From an uncultured Clostridia bacterium (GTDB taxonomy: Bacteria; Bacillota; Clostridia; Christensenellales; UBA3700): a stretch of DNA of 64,000 nt. The position numbers and the translations under genes were made by a program. This document shows positions 18,779-26,856 of this stretch, one piece after another. Location of the stretch: the NCBI GenBank assembly GCA_944380395.1, contig CALWHM010000001.1, positions 102,090 through 166,089 of the forward strand. Reading direction: 5' to 3'. The notes under the pieces were generated by a model. The model was not told the origin of the DNA. It made no database searches and saw only the letters and a program-made list of their open reading frames with translations. Each line of letters opens with the position of its first letter. The stretch's first letter is position 1.

Positions 18779-18807
18779 ATTATAGCACATAATCGGCGCA
18801 TTTGCAA
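18779..18807 (-). promoter_or_regulatory. Sigma-A promoter of galK-lgt-pncB
   Basis: Minus strand: -35 TTGCAA (18807-18802), 17-bp spacer, -10 TATAAT (18784-18779). The -35, spacer length and -10 are the same as in the galT promoter. Confidence 0.82.
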
Positions 18808-18861
18808 ATATATAATCGTATGTGCGCGCGGGCGCGGAATATATTTTATTATGTAAAACTC

Positions 18862-18890
18862 TTGCAAAACGGGCAAATAAGACTTATAAT
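18862..18890 (+). promoter_or_regulatory. Sigma-A promoter of galT
   Basis: -35 TTGCAA (18862-18867), 17-bp spacer, -10 TATAAT (18885-18890). Confidence 0.82.
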
Positions 18891-18898
18891 ATAGATAA

Positions 18899-18920
18899 CG
18901 CAAGTGCGTTTTGCACTGCG
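18899..18920 (+). promoter_or_regulatory. Inverted repeat at the galT transcription start
   Basis: CGCA(A)GTGC-GTTTT-GCACTGCG: two 8-bp arms with one bulged A. It covers the first bases of the predicted galT transcript, so it could be an operator or a 5' hairpin. No equivalent repeat lies at the galK start. Confidence 0.4.
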
Positions 18921-18950
18921 GTAGTCCAAAATTTTTAAGAGGAAAATTTT

Positions 18951-20486
18951 ATGTTGACGGAAGACGAACTCAGAGTCAAAGTGAGCGAGCTGGTCGCATA
19001 CGCACGCGATCATATCTCAATGAACGACGCGGACAGGATCTATGTGACGAATATCCTGCTGGATTTCTTCAACCTGACCTATCCCGCACCCATCCCCGAA
19101 AAATACGGCGATTTTCAGACGGAGATAATCGACCCTATCGTTCGGCACGCGATAGATACGGGCAGGATAAAGCCTGAAGAAGCACTGCTTTTTGAAACGA
19201 AGGTGCTGGGAATTGTCACCCCCGCCCCCGCGGAGATAATTTCCGAATTCGACGCGATAGCCGGCAATAAGGGCGTGCAGAAAGCCACAACCTGGCTTTT
19301 TGAATTGAGCAAGGCGAACAACTACATACGTATGCCCGACATTCGCAAGAATATCAAGTGGTCGCACGAAGGAAGCATAGGCAATATAGATATAACCATC
19401 AACCTTTCCAAGCCGGAGAAAGATCCCAAGGCGATCGCGGCGGCGAAATTGCTGCCCAAGACGGGATACCCCGCCTGCATGCTCTGCCCCGAGAATGTGG
19501 GCTTTGCGGGCAATTTGAACCACCCCGCACGCCAAACCCTGCGCACCATTCCGATTGAACTCGACGGAGAACCGTGGGAATTGCAATATTCCCCTTACCA
19601 ATATTATACCGAACACGTGATAGCGTTTTCCTGCGAACATCGCCCCATGGCGGTGACGGAAGCGGCTTTCAGGCGCCTTTTGGACTTTGTGGATCTGTTC
19701 CCCCACTACTTTATCGGTTCCAACGCCGCTCTGCCCATCGTAGGCGGCTCCATTCTCACGCACGACCACTATCAGGGCGGCGCGAAAGTACTGCCGATGA
19801 TGACAAGGGATTACCGCAAGACTTATAAGTGCGTGCAGTACCCCAATGTGCAGATAGGTATTCTCGATTGGTACAACTCCGTGGTGCGCGTCAAGGGCAC
19901 CGACCGCGAAGGCGTTTACAATATGGCAAAGCGCGTGCTGGACACCTGGACGAATTGGACGGACGAAGAGTCTGACGTCATCTGCCGCACAGACGAACAG
20001 CACAACGCCATCACCCCCATCTGCCGCAACAATGACGGAGAATACGTCTTTGACTTGATATTGCGCAACAACCGCACGGACGAAAAACACCCCTACGGTA
20101 TCTTCCACCCCGAAGAGAGCATGCACAACATCAAAAAAGAAGGCATAGGCATAATAGAAGTGATGGGCCTTTTCATTCTGCCCGGCAGATTGAAGAAAGA
20201 GCTTGCCGAAGTGGAAAAATATCTCACGGGCGAAAACGTGCTCGATTTGAAGGCGCTTTCAGACGCGGAAAACCCTATGAGCAAGCACGCGCAGATGATA
20301 CTGCAATTGATAAACGACAACGGCAACTCCAACTCCGCTGAGCGCGCGCAGAAGCTGGTTACCGACTATGTGAATACGACTTGCGAAAAGATATTGGAAT
20401 GCACGGGCGTATTCAAGAACGACGAAGTCGGACAGAACTGCTTTGACAGGTTTATGACGAAGGGGCTTAACCTGATAGCGGAATAA
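18951..20486 (+). CDS. galT: Galactose-1-phosphate uridylyltransferase, GalT type 2
   Basis: Exchanges UMP between UDP-glucose and galactose-1-phosphate. Length 511 and the blocks PYQYYTEHVIAF and GGSILTHDHYQGG identify the longer Firmicutes GalT2 class; the histidine pair of HDHYQGG lies in the active region. It is monocistronic, divergent from galK, with an AGAGGAAAA ribosome site, a matched promoter and a strong terminator at 20505-20530. Confidence 0.95.
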   Translation: MLTEDELRVKVSELVAYARDHISMNDADRIYVTNILLDFFNLTYPAPIPEKYGDFQTEIIDPIVRHAIDTGRIKPEEALLFETKVLGIVTPAPAEIISEFDAIAGNKGVQKATTWLFELSKANNYIRMPDIRKNIKWSHEGSIGNIDITINLSKPEKDPKAIAAAKLLPKTGYPACMLCPENVGFAGNLNHPARQTLRTIPIELDGEPWELQYSPYQYYTEHVIAFSCEHRPMAVTEAAFRRLLDFVDLFPHYFIGSNAALPIVGGSILTHDHYQGGAKVLPMMTRDYRKTYKCVQYPNVQIGILDWYNSVVRVKGTDREGVYNMAKRVLDTWTNWTDEESDVICRTDEQHNAITPICRNNDGEYVFDLILRNNRTDEKHPYGIFHPEESMHNIKKEGIGIIEVMGLFILPGRLKKELAEVEKYLTGENVLDLKALSDAENPMSKHAQMILQLINDNGNSNSAERAQKLVTDYVNTTCEKILECTGVFKNDEVGQNCFDRFMTKGLNLIAE

Positions 20487-20504
20487 CAAATAACGGATAG
20501 ATCA

Positions 20505-20530
20505 AAAGCACGGCGCGAGCCGTGCTTTTT
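20505..20530 (+). terminator. Terminator of galT
   Basis: Ten-bp stem AAAGCACGGC / GCCGTGCTTT with GCGA loop, ending in T6. Confidence 0.9.
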
Positions 20531-20592
20531 TATGCCTGTAACTGTCGCTCTGCCCCGTTACGTTTTACACACAACGCATAGTTTCGGCATAT

Positions 20593-20620
20593 AAAAAGGA
20601 CCGCCCGAAGCGGTCCTTTT
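20593..20620 (-). terminator. Terminator of the sodium-pump decarboxylase operon
   Basis: AAAAGGACCG / CGGTCCTTTT stem around CCCGAAG. On the minus strand T5 follows, 19 bp after the last gene; it is symmetric and could also catch galT readthrough. Confidence 0.85.
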
Positions 20621-20638
20621 CGGAAATTTTGCCGTTAA

Positions 20639-22030
20639 TTACATCGGCATTATCTTCTTTTCTATGCTGCCCACTTCCGTATCGACATGGTGCTTATTTG
20701 CCGCGCGATACTTGAAGAAGTTGGTGGCAACCTGAGGGAATAGCGCGTAGGAGAGCACGTCTTCTTCCTGCTCCACGTATTCGGCGCATTCGGCGCGGTA
20801 CTTGTCCAATTCAGGTTCAAGCAGGTCTGCGGGACGGCAAGTGATGCGTTCTTCGTCTCCGATAGCCTTTTTGACAACTTCGGGATTGGGATCTGCGGGC
20901 AGTTTGCCGTACTTGCCGCGCAAAACGTCCTTGGTTTCGTTGGACACTACCTTATATCTCTCCTTATAGAACACGTTGAACACAGCCTGCGTGCCGACTA
21001 TCTGGCTGGTAGGCGTGACGAGCGGAGGATAACCGAGGTCTTCCCTCACGCGCGGCACTTCCGCAAGCACCTGATCGTAAAGGTCTTCCGCATTCAGCTG
21101 TTTGAGCTGGCTGACCAGGTTGGAGAGCATGCCGCCGGGCACCTGATAGATAAGCGCCCTGACGTCCGTCTGCAAGGACTTGTCGGTGAGGAAGCCGTCG
21201 GCTTTGAGCCTTGCGGCGACCTTCTTGAAGTGTTCGGTCAGCTCATTGAGCTTGATAAGGTCTATGCCCGTATCGTAAGGCGTTCCCGCAAGCGCCGCCA
21301 CCATAGGTTCGGTTGCAGGCTGGGAAGTGCCGTTGCCCAAAGGAGAGAGCGCGCAGTCGATTATATCCACACCCGCTTCTATCGCCTTCAAGTATGTCAG
21401 ATTGCCCGTGCCTGCGGTCTGGTGAGTGTGCAGATGAATGGGCACTTTTACGGAAGCCTTCAACGCCTTTATCAACTCATAGGCGTTATAAGGGAGCAGT
21501 ATGCCCGCCATATCCTTCACGCATATGACGTCCGCGCCCATCTTTTCCAGCTTTTTGGCAAGTTCCACGAAATATTCGTTGGTGTGCACGGGAGAAGTGG
21601 TGTAGCTGAACGCCGCTTCGCATATGCCGTTGTTCTTTTGGCACGCCTTCATTGCCCTTTCCATATTGCGGGGGTCGTTGAGCGCGTCGAATATACGCAT
21701 AACGGTGATACCGTTTTTTATGGACTTTTTGACGAATTCGTCCACCACGTCGTCCGCATAGTGCTTATATCCCAAAAGGTTTTGTCCGCGCAGCAGCATT
21801 TGCAGAGGCGTTTTGGGCATAGCCTCCTTTAATTTGCGCAGTCTTTCCCACGGGTCTTCGTTCAGAAAACGCATGCAGGAGTCGAACGTAGCGCCGCCCC
21901 AGCACTCTATGGAGTAGTAGCCGATTTTGTCGAGCTTATCGGCAACGGGGAGCATTTCGTCCAACCTCATACGGGTAGCCGCCTGAGATTGGTGAGCGTC
22001 TCTTAAAATAGTTTCAGTTATCTTGACCAT
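20639..22030 (-). CDS. PycB/OadA-type carboxyltransferase subunit without biotin domain
   Basis: TIM-barrel carboxyltransferase of the oxaloacetate decarboxylase alpha / pyruvate carboxylase B / transcarboxylase 5S family. ETILRDAHQSQAATRMR at the start carries the catalytic and metal residues, and HLHTHQTAGTGN provides further metal histidines; the PycB DsaB domain follows. It ends at 463 residues with no biotinyl domain; that is supplied by the separate carrier at 23.5 kb. Likely substrate is oxaloacetate/pyruvate. Last gene of the five-gene operon 25926-20639. The name oadA or pycB depends on the true partner. Confidence 0.9.
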   Translation of the reverse strand: MVKITETILRDAHQSQAATRMRLDEMLPVADKLDKIGYYSIECWGGATFDSCMRFLNEDPWERLRKLKEAMPKTPLQMLLRGQNLLGYKHYADDVVDEFVKKSIKNGITVMRIFDALNDPRNMERAMKACQKNNGICEAAFSYTTSPVHTNEYFVELAKKLEKMGADVICVKDMAGILLPYNAYELIKALKASVKVPIHLHTHQTAGTGNLTYLKAIEAGVDIIDCALSPLGNGTSQPATEPMVAALAGTPYDTGIDLIKLNELTEHFKKVAARLKADGFLTDKSLQTDVRALIYQVPGGMLSNLVSQLKQLNAEDLYDQVLAEVPRVREDLGYPPLVTPTSQIVGTQAVFNVFYKERYKVVSNETKDVLRGKYGKLPADPNPEVVKKAIGDEERITCRPADLLEPELDKYRAECAEYVEQEEDVLSYALFPQVATNFFKYRAANKHHVDTEVGSIEKKIMPM

Positions 22031-22049
22031 AATTTACCTCTTTTACCTA

Positions 22050-23531
22050 TTAGAATACGCCGAAGCAGGCAAGCAATACGCCCGCAGCGACTGCCGAGCC
22101 GATAACGCCGGACACGTTAGGACCCATTGCATGCATGAGCAGGTAGTTGTTGGGATTTTCTTCCTGTCCCACGTTGTGCGCGATACGCGCAGCCATAGGC
22201 ACGGCGGAAACGCCCGCGGCGCCGATGATGGGGTTGACCTTGCCCCTTGTGAGGACGCACATCAGTTTGCCTATCAGCACGCCGCCCGCGGTGCCCAAAG
22301 CGAACGCGACCACGCCGATAACCAGAATGAGTATCGTCTGCTGAGTGAGGAAGGTGTCCGCCGTGGCTTTGGAACCGACCAGCACGCCCAAGAGAATGGT
22401 GACGATGTTGATGAGTTCGTTGCTTGCCGTCTTTGCAAGGCGAGGCACAACGCCCGATTCCCTAAACAGGTTGCCCAGCATAAGCATACCGATAAGCGGT
22501 ATTGCGGAAGGCAGGAGCACGCCGACTATACCCGTAACGACCAGAGGGAAGATTACCTTCTCCGTCTTGGACACGGGGCGGAGCTGCTCCATTACTATGC
22601 CCCTCTCCTTCTTGGTGGTAAGGAGCTTTATGATAGGCGGCTGTATTATCTTGATCAGCGCCATATACGAGTATGCCGCAACGGCGATGGACGCAAGCAA
22701 GTGCGGCGCCAGCTTTGTGGTGACGTATATAGCCGTAGGTCCGTCCGCGCCGCCGATAATGCCGATGGAAGCCGCTTCCTCGCCCGTGAAGCCGATAAGT
22801 ACAGCCACGGTGAAGGTGATGAATATACCCAGCTGCGCCGCGGCGCCCATAAGCATACTGCTCGGGTTTGCTATCATCGGACCGAAGTCCGTCATTGCGC
22901 CGATGCCCATAAAGATGAGCGGCGGGAAGATGACCCATTCAACGCCCTTATACAGATAGAAGAAGATACCTTCGTTTGCCACAACGCCGGAGCTTACGGA
23001 AATGGTATTTCCCGCATATATGCTGTAAGTGTTGATATAATCGAGGATAACCTGTTGTACGGTAAGTCCCCCGTTTTCGGAAGTCCACGGCACAGTGTCG
23101 ATGAGCAGCTGCTGCGCGTTTCCCGAAAGCGCGCCCCAAGTATCGGGCAGCGTTTCCAAATTCAAGCTTGACAGAGCGCTTGCAAATGCGTCGGGGTTCA
23201 GATTATACGCCCATGCCAGCAATGACTGCTCCGTGCCTTTGGCAATCACGGTGTCCGTTACCGTATCCGTGATTATCCAACCTGAGGTGCCGTACAGAAT
23301 ATTGTACGCGCCCGGTATATTTATTATAAACATACCAAAGCCTATCGCCACCAGCAGGTTAGGCTCAAATTCTTTATACACCGCCAGATAGATGAGGATA
23401 CATGCTATCGCCAGCATTATAAAGTTTTTCCAGATGTCCGCGCCCGTGGTCATAAAGCCCGTGCTGTCCCACAGGGTCTTCATAGATTCCACGAACGAGA
23501 ACGAGGAAAATGAAGTGAATATATCTACCAT
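22050..23531 (-). CDS. oadB: Na+-transporting decarboxylase beta subunit (OadB/GcdB/MmdB)
   Basis: Membrane subunit that decarboxylates carboxybiotin and exports Na+. The diagnostic GIIGGADGPTAIYV, PPLIFMGIGAMTDFGPMIANP and AARIAHNVGQEENPNNYLLMHAMGPN stretches carry the Na+/proton-coupling residues. Length 493 exceeds the usual 375-435; the excess is an insertion of about 90 residues at about 65-150, between FIINIPGAYNI and the GIFFYLYKGVEW block, rich in D, S, N and T and so probably extracytoplasmic. One beta subunit serves the operon's two carboxyltransferases. Confidence 0.92.
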   Translation of the reverse strand: MVDIFTSFSSFSFVESMKTLWDSTGFMTTGADIWKNFIMLAIACILIYLAVYKEFEPNLLVAIGFGMFIINIPGAYNILYGTSGWIITDTVTDTVIAKGTEQSLLAWAYNLNPDAFASALSSLNLETLPDTWGALSGNAQQLLIDTVPWTSENGGLTVQQVILDYINTYSIYAGNTISVSSGVVANEGIFFYLYKGVEWVIFPPLIFMGIGAMTDFGPMIANPSSMLMGAAAQLGIFITFTVAVLIGFTGEEAASIGIIGGADGPTAIYVTTKLAPHLLASIAVAAYSYMALIKIIQPPIIKLLTTKKERGIVMEQLRPVSKTEKVIFPLVVTGIVGVLLPSAIPLIGMLMLGNLFRESGVVPRLAKTASNELINIVTILLGVLVGSKATADTFLTQQTILILVIGVVAFALGTAGGVLIGKLMCVLTRGKVNPIIGAAGVSAVPMAARIAHNVGQEENPNNYLLMHAMGPNVSGVIGSAVAAGVLLACFGVF

Positions 23532-23547
23532 ACCAACCTCCGCGGCA

Positions 23548-23940
23548 TTAAGCTATGGTGCAAAGCAGTGCGCCGGTGTCTACGTTGGTGCCTTCGCTCA
23601 CGCAATAAGTGATCACGCCGCTCTTGGGAGCAACGACGGGGGTATCCATCTTCATTGCCTCCAGAGTGACTATCTCCTTGCCCTCTTCCACGGTAGCGCC
23701 GTTGGCAAAGCAAAGCTTTTTGACAAGACCGGGCATAGGGGAATTGACCGGATCGCCCTTGCCCGCCGCCGCAGGTGCGGGAGCAGGAGCCGCGGGAGCA
23801 GCGGGTGCCGCTGCCGGAGCCGACTTGGCTATGGGAGCAACGGGTACGGGAGCCGCTACGGGAGCGGAAGGGGCTCCGCCCACTTCCTCTACTTCTACGT
23901 CATAAAATTTGCCATTGACGGTTACATTGAACTTGCGCAT
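23548..23940 (-). CDS. Biotin carboxyl carrier protein with Ala/Pro linker
   Basis: 130 residues: a short N-terminal beta segment (FNVTVNGKFYDVEVEEV), an Ala/Pro-rich flexible linker (about 22-62), then a biotinyl domain with EAMKM, so K97 is the biotin acceptor. This is the GcdC/MmdC/OadA-C-terminal type of carrier that shuttles CO2 between carboxyltransferase and the beta subunit. It lies between the gamma and beta subunit genes. The linker's repeated nucleotide composition suggests length variation between strains. Confidence 0.93.
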   Translation of the reverse strand: MRKFNVTVNGKFYDVEVEEVGGAPSAPVAAPVPVAPIAKSAPAAAPAAPAAPAPAPAAAGKGDPVNSPMPGLVKKLCFANGATVEEGKEIVTLEAMKMDTPVVAPKSGVITYCVSEGTNVDTGALLCTIA

Positions 23941-23968
23941 TTTTATTTCTCCTTGAATGATTTTCTTG

Positions 23969-24514
23969 TTATTTTATTTGTTTTATAGAGCGCACGCGGA
24001 ACTTCAAGTTGGAACGCTCATATGCCGGCAGGGAATCATAGTAGGCGTATATCGCCGCCATGACAGCTGCTATTTCCTCTTCATCGGACTCGATTGCCGC
24101 GGGCTGTTCTTTTGCCTCACTCATACCGAGCCTTACGCGGGCAGCTTGCAAAAGCGCCTGCTTTTCCTCCGCCTTTGCAGCCTTGCGTTCCTGCAATTTC
24201 TGCGAAAGCGTCTTTTTCTCCTTGCCCTTATTCTCTTCCGCTCTCCTTTCAGCCGCCTTGTTTGCCGAATCCACCAGCAACTTGAACAGCTTTATAAGGA
24301 ATATGAGCACGATGAGCACCACGAACACGACGATAAGACCCATCGCCGCGACCAAAAGTCCGGTGACCAGCCTTTCTCCACCCTCCATTCCGGAAATGCC
24401 CATAGCGTCCGGGTCGGGATTTTCGCTTATCATTTCGCAAGCCCCGAACAGGACGATAGCGCTCACCACGACAGCCAAGAGAGCAAGGGTTATGAAAAGT
24501 TTTTTCTTGTTCAT
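23969..24514 (-). CDS. OadG-type gamma subunit of the sodium pump
   Basis: Small membrane subunit. An N-terminal hydrophobic segment ends in FGAC (about residue 26, signal anchor or lipoprotein-like); a second helix at about 48-72 (LLVAAMGLIVVFVVLIVLIFLI) matches OadG. A Lys/Glu-rich cytoplasmic coiled segment follows, and the C-terminal EEEIAAVMAAIYAYY resembles the conserved tail of clostridial OadG proteins. In characterised pumps the gamma subunit holds the complex together and binds zinc. Length 181. Confidence 0.85.
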   Translation of the reverse strand: MNKKKLFITLALLAVVVSAIVLFGACEMISENPDPDAMGISGMEGGERLVTGLLVAAMGLIVVFVVLIVLIFLIKLFKLLVDSANKAAERRAEENKGKEKKTLSQKLQERKAAKAEEKQALLQAARVRLGMSEAKEQPAAIESDEEEIAAVMAAIYAYYDSLPAYERSNLKFRVRSIKQIK

Positions 24515-24531
24515 AAACTACCCTACCTGCC

Positions 24532-25926
24532 TTATATACCTAATAACATTAACAGCGCGGAGCTTACGCAGGGACGGATGTTGCCCGCCTCTATCACGTT
24601 GTCTATATAGCCTTCGCCCGCAGCGGCGACGGGATCGCCCATCTCGCTGTTGAACTGCTTTTCCAAAGAAGCCACGGTCTTGCTTCCCACGCCCTTCTTT
24701 TGTTTGAGTTCTTCCGTATAGAAGATGTGTATGCCGGTGTCCGCGGTGACGGGAGCCACTACGGAAGCGGTGGTGGCAAGGGTGTAATCAAAGCCTATGC
24801 CCTTGCTCATAAGCGCGGAATAAGCGGCGCCTATCGCATTGCCGCAAGCCACGCCTATCATAGGATGTTCGTAAGAAGCCATCGCCTTGAACAGGCAGGC
24901 GGTTTTGAGTGCAAAGCCGGAGAGTTCCTGCTTGAGGTCGGGGTTGAAGCCCTTGCTGTCCACAAGCGTAACGAGAGGAAGCCCGAACGCGTTCGCCTTT
25001 TTGATAAAGCCGCAAGCCTTCTTTATGCCCTCTTCACTCATATATCCGTTGTTTTCGGAGGATTCGTTTGCCAAAACAGCCACGCTTATGCCGTTCACCT
25101 TAGCGTATGCACACACGACGTCCTTGGCGTAATCGGCGCTTATCTCAATATATTTGCCGTCATCTGCCAATGCTTCCAGCGCGCCTTTAACGGTGTACTT
25201 TTTGGTGAGCGCGGATACAACGCGGTTGGGGTCGTCATCGCTTGCTTCCCTTTCTATAACGCCTATCGTCGCAAGAAGGTCTGTAAGCTTGCCCTTCAAG
25301 TCTTTCATTGAAGAGTAGCTTTCGCCCGCCAAAGAAGTGCTTTCCTTGTATGCGTCATATCCGACCATCTTGTTCAGCTTGGGAATGGAAGACAGTGTGG
25401 AAGCCAAATACATAGGCGAGTTCACGGACATAACGGCGTCCTTGCTCATAAAGACGTGATCCGCCATCGCCGCAAAAGTCGCGGTCATACCCACCGCCAC
25501 ACCTTTTACTATGCAGATGTGGGGAACGGTTTGGCTGACCTCTTCCGCCATTGCAAGCAGTGAAGCATAAGCTTCCATAACGCCGGCGCCTTCATCCACC
25601 CTTGCGCCCGAACAGTCGAGCACGGAGATGAGAGGCGTTCCCGTCTTGCACGCCCTCTGCATGCACTTGGCTATCTTCTTGGCGGAAACCGCTCCGATAC
25701 TGCCCATCATCACATCCGCGTTCTGCGCAAAAATGTGAACGGGCGTGCCTTCGATGGTGGCATAACCGGTCACAACGCCTTCACCCAAAGCCCCGTTACC
25801 GCCGATGACAAAAGCGTCCGTTTCCACAAACGAAGCTTCGTCGACAATACCGTCGATAAAACTTTGAGCCTTTGCGTTGGCCTTGTCCACAGCCTCCTGC
25901 GCCGACACAAGTTCCTTTTTGTTCAT
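24532..25926 (-). CDS. Acyl-CoA carboxyltransferase-like subunit (MmdA/12S family, divergent)
   Basis: Two crotonase-type carboxyltransferase domains (about 1-230 and 230-464) as in methylmalonyl-CoA decarboxylase alpha or transcarboxylase 12S. It is shorter (464 versus about 510-525) and divergent. The usual GPCAGGAVYSPA oxyanion block is replaced by KGVAVGMTATFAAMADHVFM, and RKAYGGAY by CGNAIGAAY. SGARVDEG keeps part of the family SGGARIQEG motif. First gene of the operon, with CGGAGG and a promoter at 25978-26006. Its substrate is uncertain; malonyl- or methylmalonyl-CoA type chemistry is only inferred from the fold. Confidence 0.82.
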   Translation of the reverse strand: MNKKELVSAQEAVDKANAKAQSFIDGIVDEASFVETDAFVIGGNGALGEGVVTGYATIEGTPVHIFAQNADVMMGSIGAVSAKKIAKCMQRACKTGTPLISVLDCSGARVDEGAGVMEAYASLLAMAEEVSQTVPHICIVKGVAVGMTATFAAMADHVFMSKDAVMSVNSPMYLASTLSSIPKLNKMVGYDAYKESTSLAGESYSSMKDLKGKLTDLLATIGVIEREASDDDPNRVVSALTKKYTVKGALEALADDGKYIEISADYAKDVVCAYAKVNGISVAVLANESSENNGYMSEEGIKKACGFIKKANAFGLPLVTLVDSKGFNPDLKQELSGFALKTACLFKAMASYEHPMIGVACGNAIGAAYSALMSKGIGFDYTLATTASVVAPVTADTGIHIFYTEELKQKKGVGSKTVASLEKQFNSEMGDPVAAAGEGYIDNVIEAGNIRPCVSSALLMLLGI

Positions 25927-25977
25927 TCTAAAAACCTCCGAAATTATCGAGTTGATTTGCTTAAAGCACTTGTACTA

Positions 25978-26006
25978 ATTGTATTATTAAAGTAAAAATT
26001 TTGCAA
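25978..26006 (-). promoter_or_regulatory. Promoter of the sodium-pump operon
   Basis: Minus strand: -35 TTGCAA (26006-26001), 17-bp spacer, -10 TACAAT (25983-25978). Confidence 0.75.
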
Positions 26007-26082
26007 GCGATTGGCGGGCGTTTCTCAACTTTTCCGACAAAATATTTGCGCTTATGCGCCTTAAAAGCGGCTTTTGCAAAAT

Positions 26083-26106
26083 AAAAAAGCGCTCAAACGC
26101 GCTTTC
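26083..26106 (-). terminator. Terminator after rluB
   Basis: Minus strand: AAAGCGC / GCGCTTT stem with GTTTGA loop, followed by T6. It ends the scp/ytf block and insulates the pump operon. Confidence 0.83.
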
Positions 26107-26142
26107 TTAAAAATATCTATTTGATTTGCCGCAAATGTAAAG

Positions 26143-26856
26143 TCACAGCTTTTTCAAATACTCCACCTCTTCGTCGCGCAGGTATCTCCACCCGCCGCGG
26201 GAAAGTCCGCCCAAACGAAGGTCGCCTATCGCCACCCTCTTTAAGAAGACCACATTCCTCTCCACCGCCTCGAACATGCGCCTTATCTGCCTGTTGCGCC
26301 CTTCCGTTATGGTGACGGACAGCTTGGCTTCTGTATCGCCCTGCTCCAAAAGTTTGACCTTGCTGCGCTTGGTGAGCACGCCGTCTATTTCCACGCCCTT
26401 GCGCAATTTCGCAAGCAGATGTTCGGGAAACTGACCTTCCGCCCTGACCAAATACGTCTTGGGAACTTCCCCCGAAGGGTGCGCCAAACGGTTGACAAGC
26501 TCCCCGTCATTAGTCAAAAGCAGCAGCCCTTCCGTGTCGTAATCCAGCCTGCCCACGGGCACAAGATGGGGCACTTCCGCGTCTATATAGTCGTAAACGG
26601 TCTTTCTGCCCTTGTCATCACTCACGCTTGTTATGCACCCCTTGGGTTTATACAGCATTATATAGGTAAATTTAGACACGGGGACGATTTTTTTGCCGTC
26701 GACAGTCACAGTATCGTTGCTTGTTTCCACACTGCTTCCCGGCGTTTGAACGACTTTTCCGTTCACCTTTACCCTGCCCGCGAGGATCAGTTCATCGGCT
26801 CCCCTCCTGGACGCCGTCCCGCTGCTTGCAATATATTTGTTCAGCCTTACTTCCAT
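26143..26856 (-). CDS. rluB: RsuA/RluB-family pseudouridine synthase
   Basis: S4 domain at residues 1-60, then the synthase domain with GRLDYDTEGLLLLTNDG, where the Asp of GRLD is catalytic, and GRNRQIRRMFEAV. Length 237. The partner RluB in Bacillus acts on 23S rRNA; RsuA-type 16S specificity cannot be excluded. It overlaps the 3' end of dacF by 65 bp and is last in the block before the terminator at 26083. Confidence 0.92.
   Translation of the reverse strand: MEVRLNKYIASSGTASRRGADELILAGRVKVNGKVVQTPGSSVETSNDTVTVDGKKIVPVSKFTYIMLYKPKGCITSVSDDKGRKTVYDYIDAEVPHLVPVGRLDYDTEGLLLLTNDGELVNRLAHPSGEVPKTYLVRAEGQFPEHLLAKLRKGVEIDGVLTKRSKVKLLEQGDTEAKLSVTITEGRNRQIRRMFEAVERNVVFLKRVAIGDLRLGGLSRGGWRYLRDEEVEYLKKL

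Noticed and set aside
19017..20126. 369-codon open frame antisense to galT
   Set aside because: Shadow of galT; no start signals.
22023..23171. 382-codon open frame antisense to the oadB-type gene
   Set aside because: His/Arg/Tyr-rich antisense translation with no recognisable domain.
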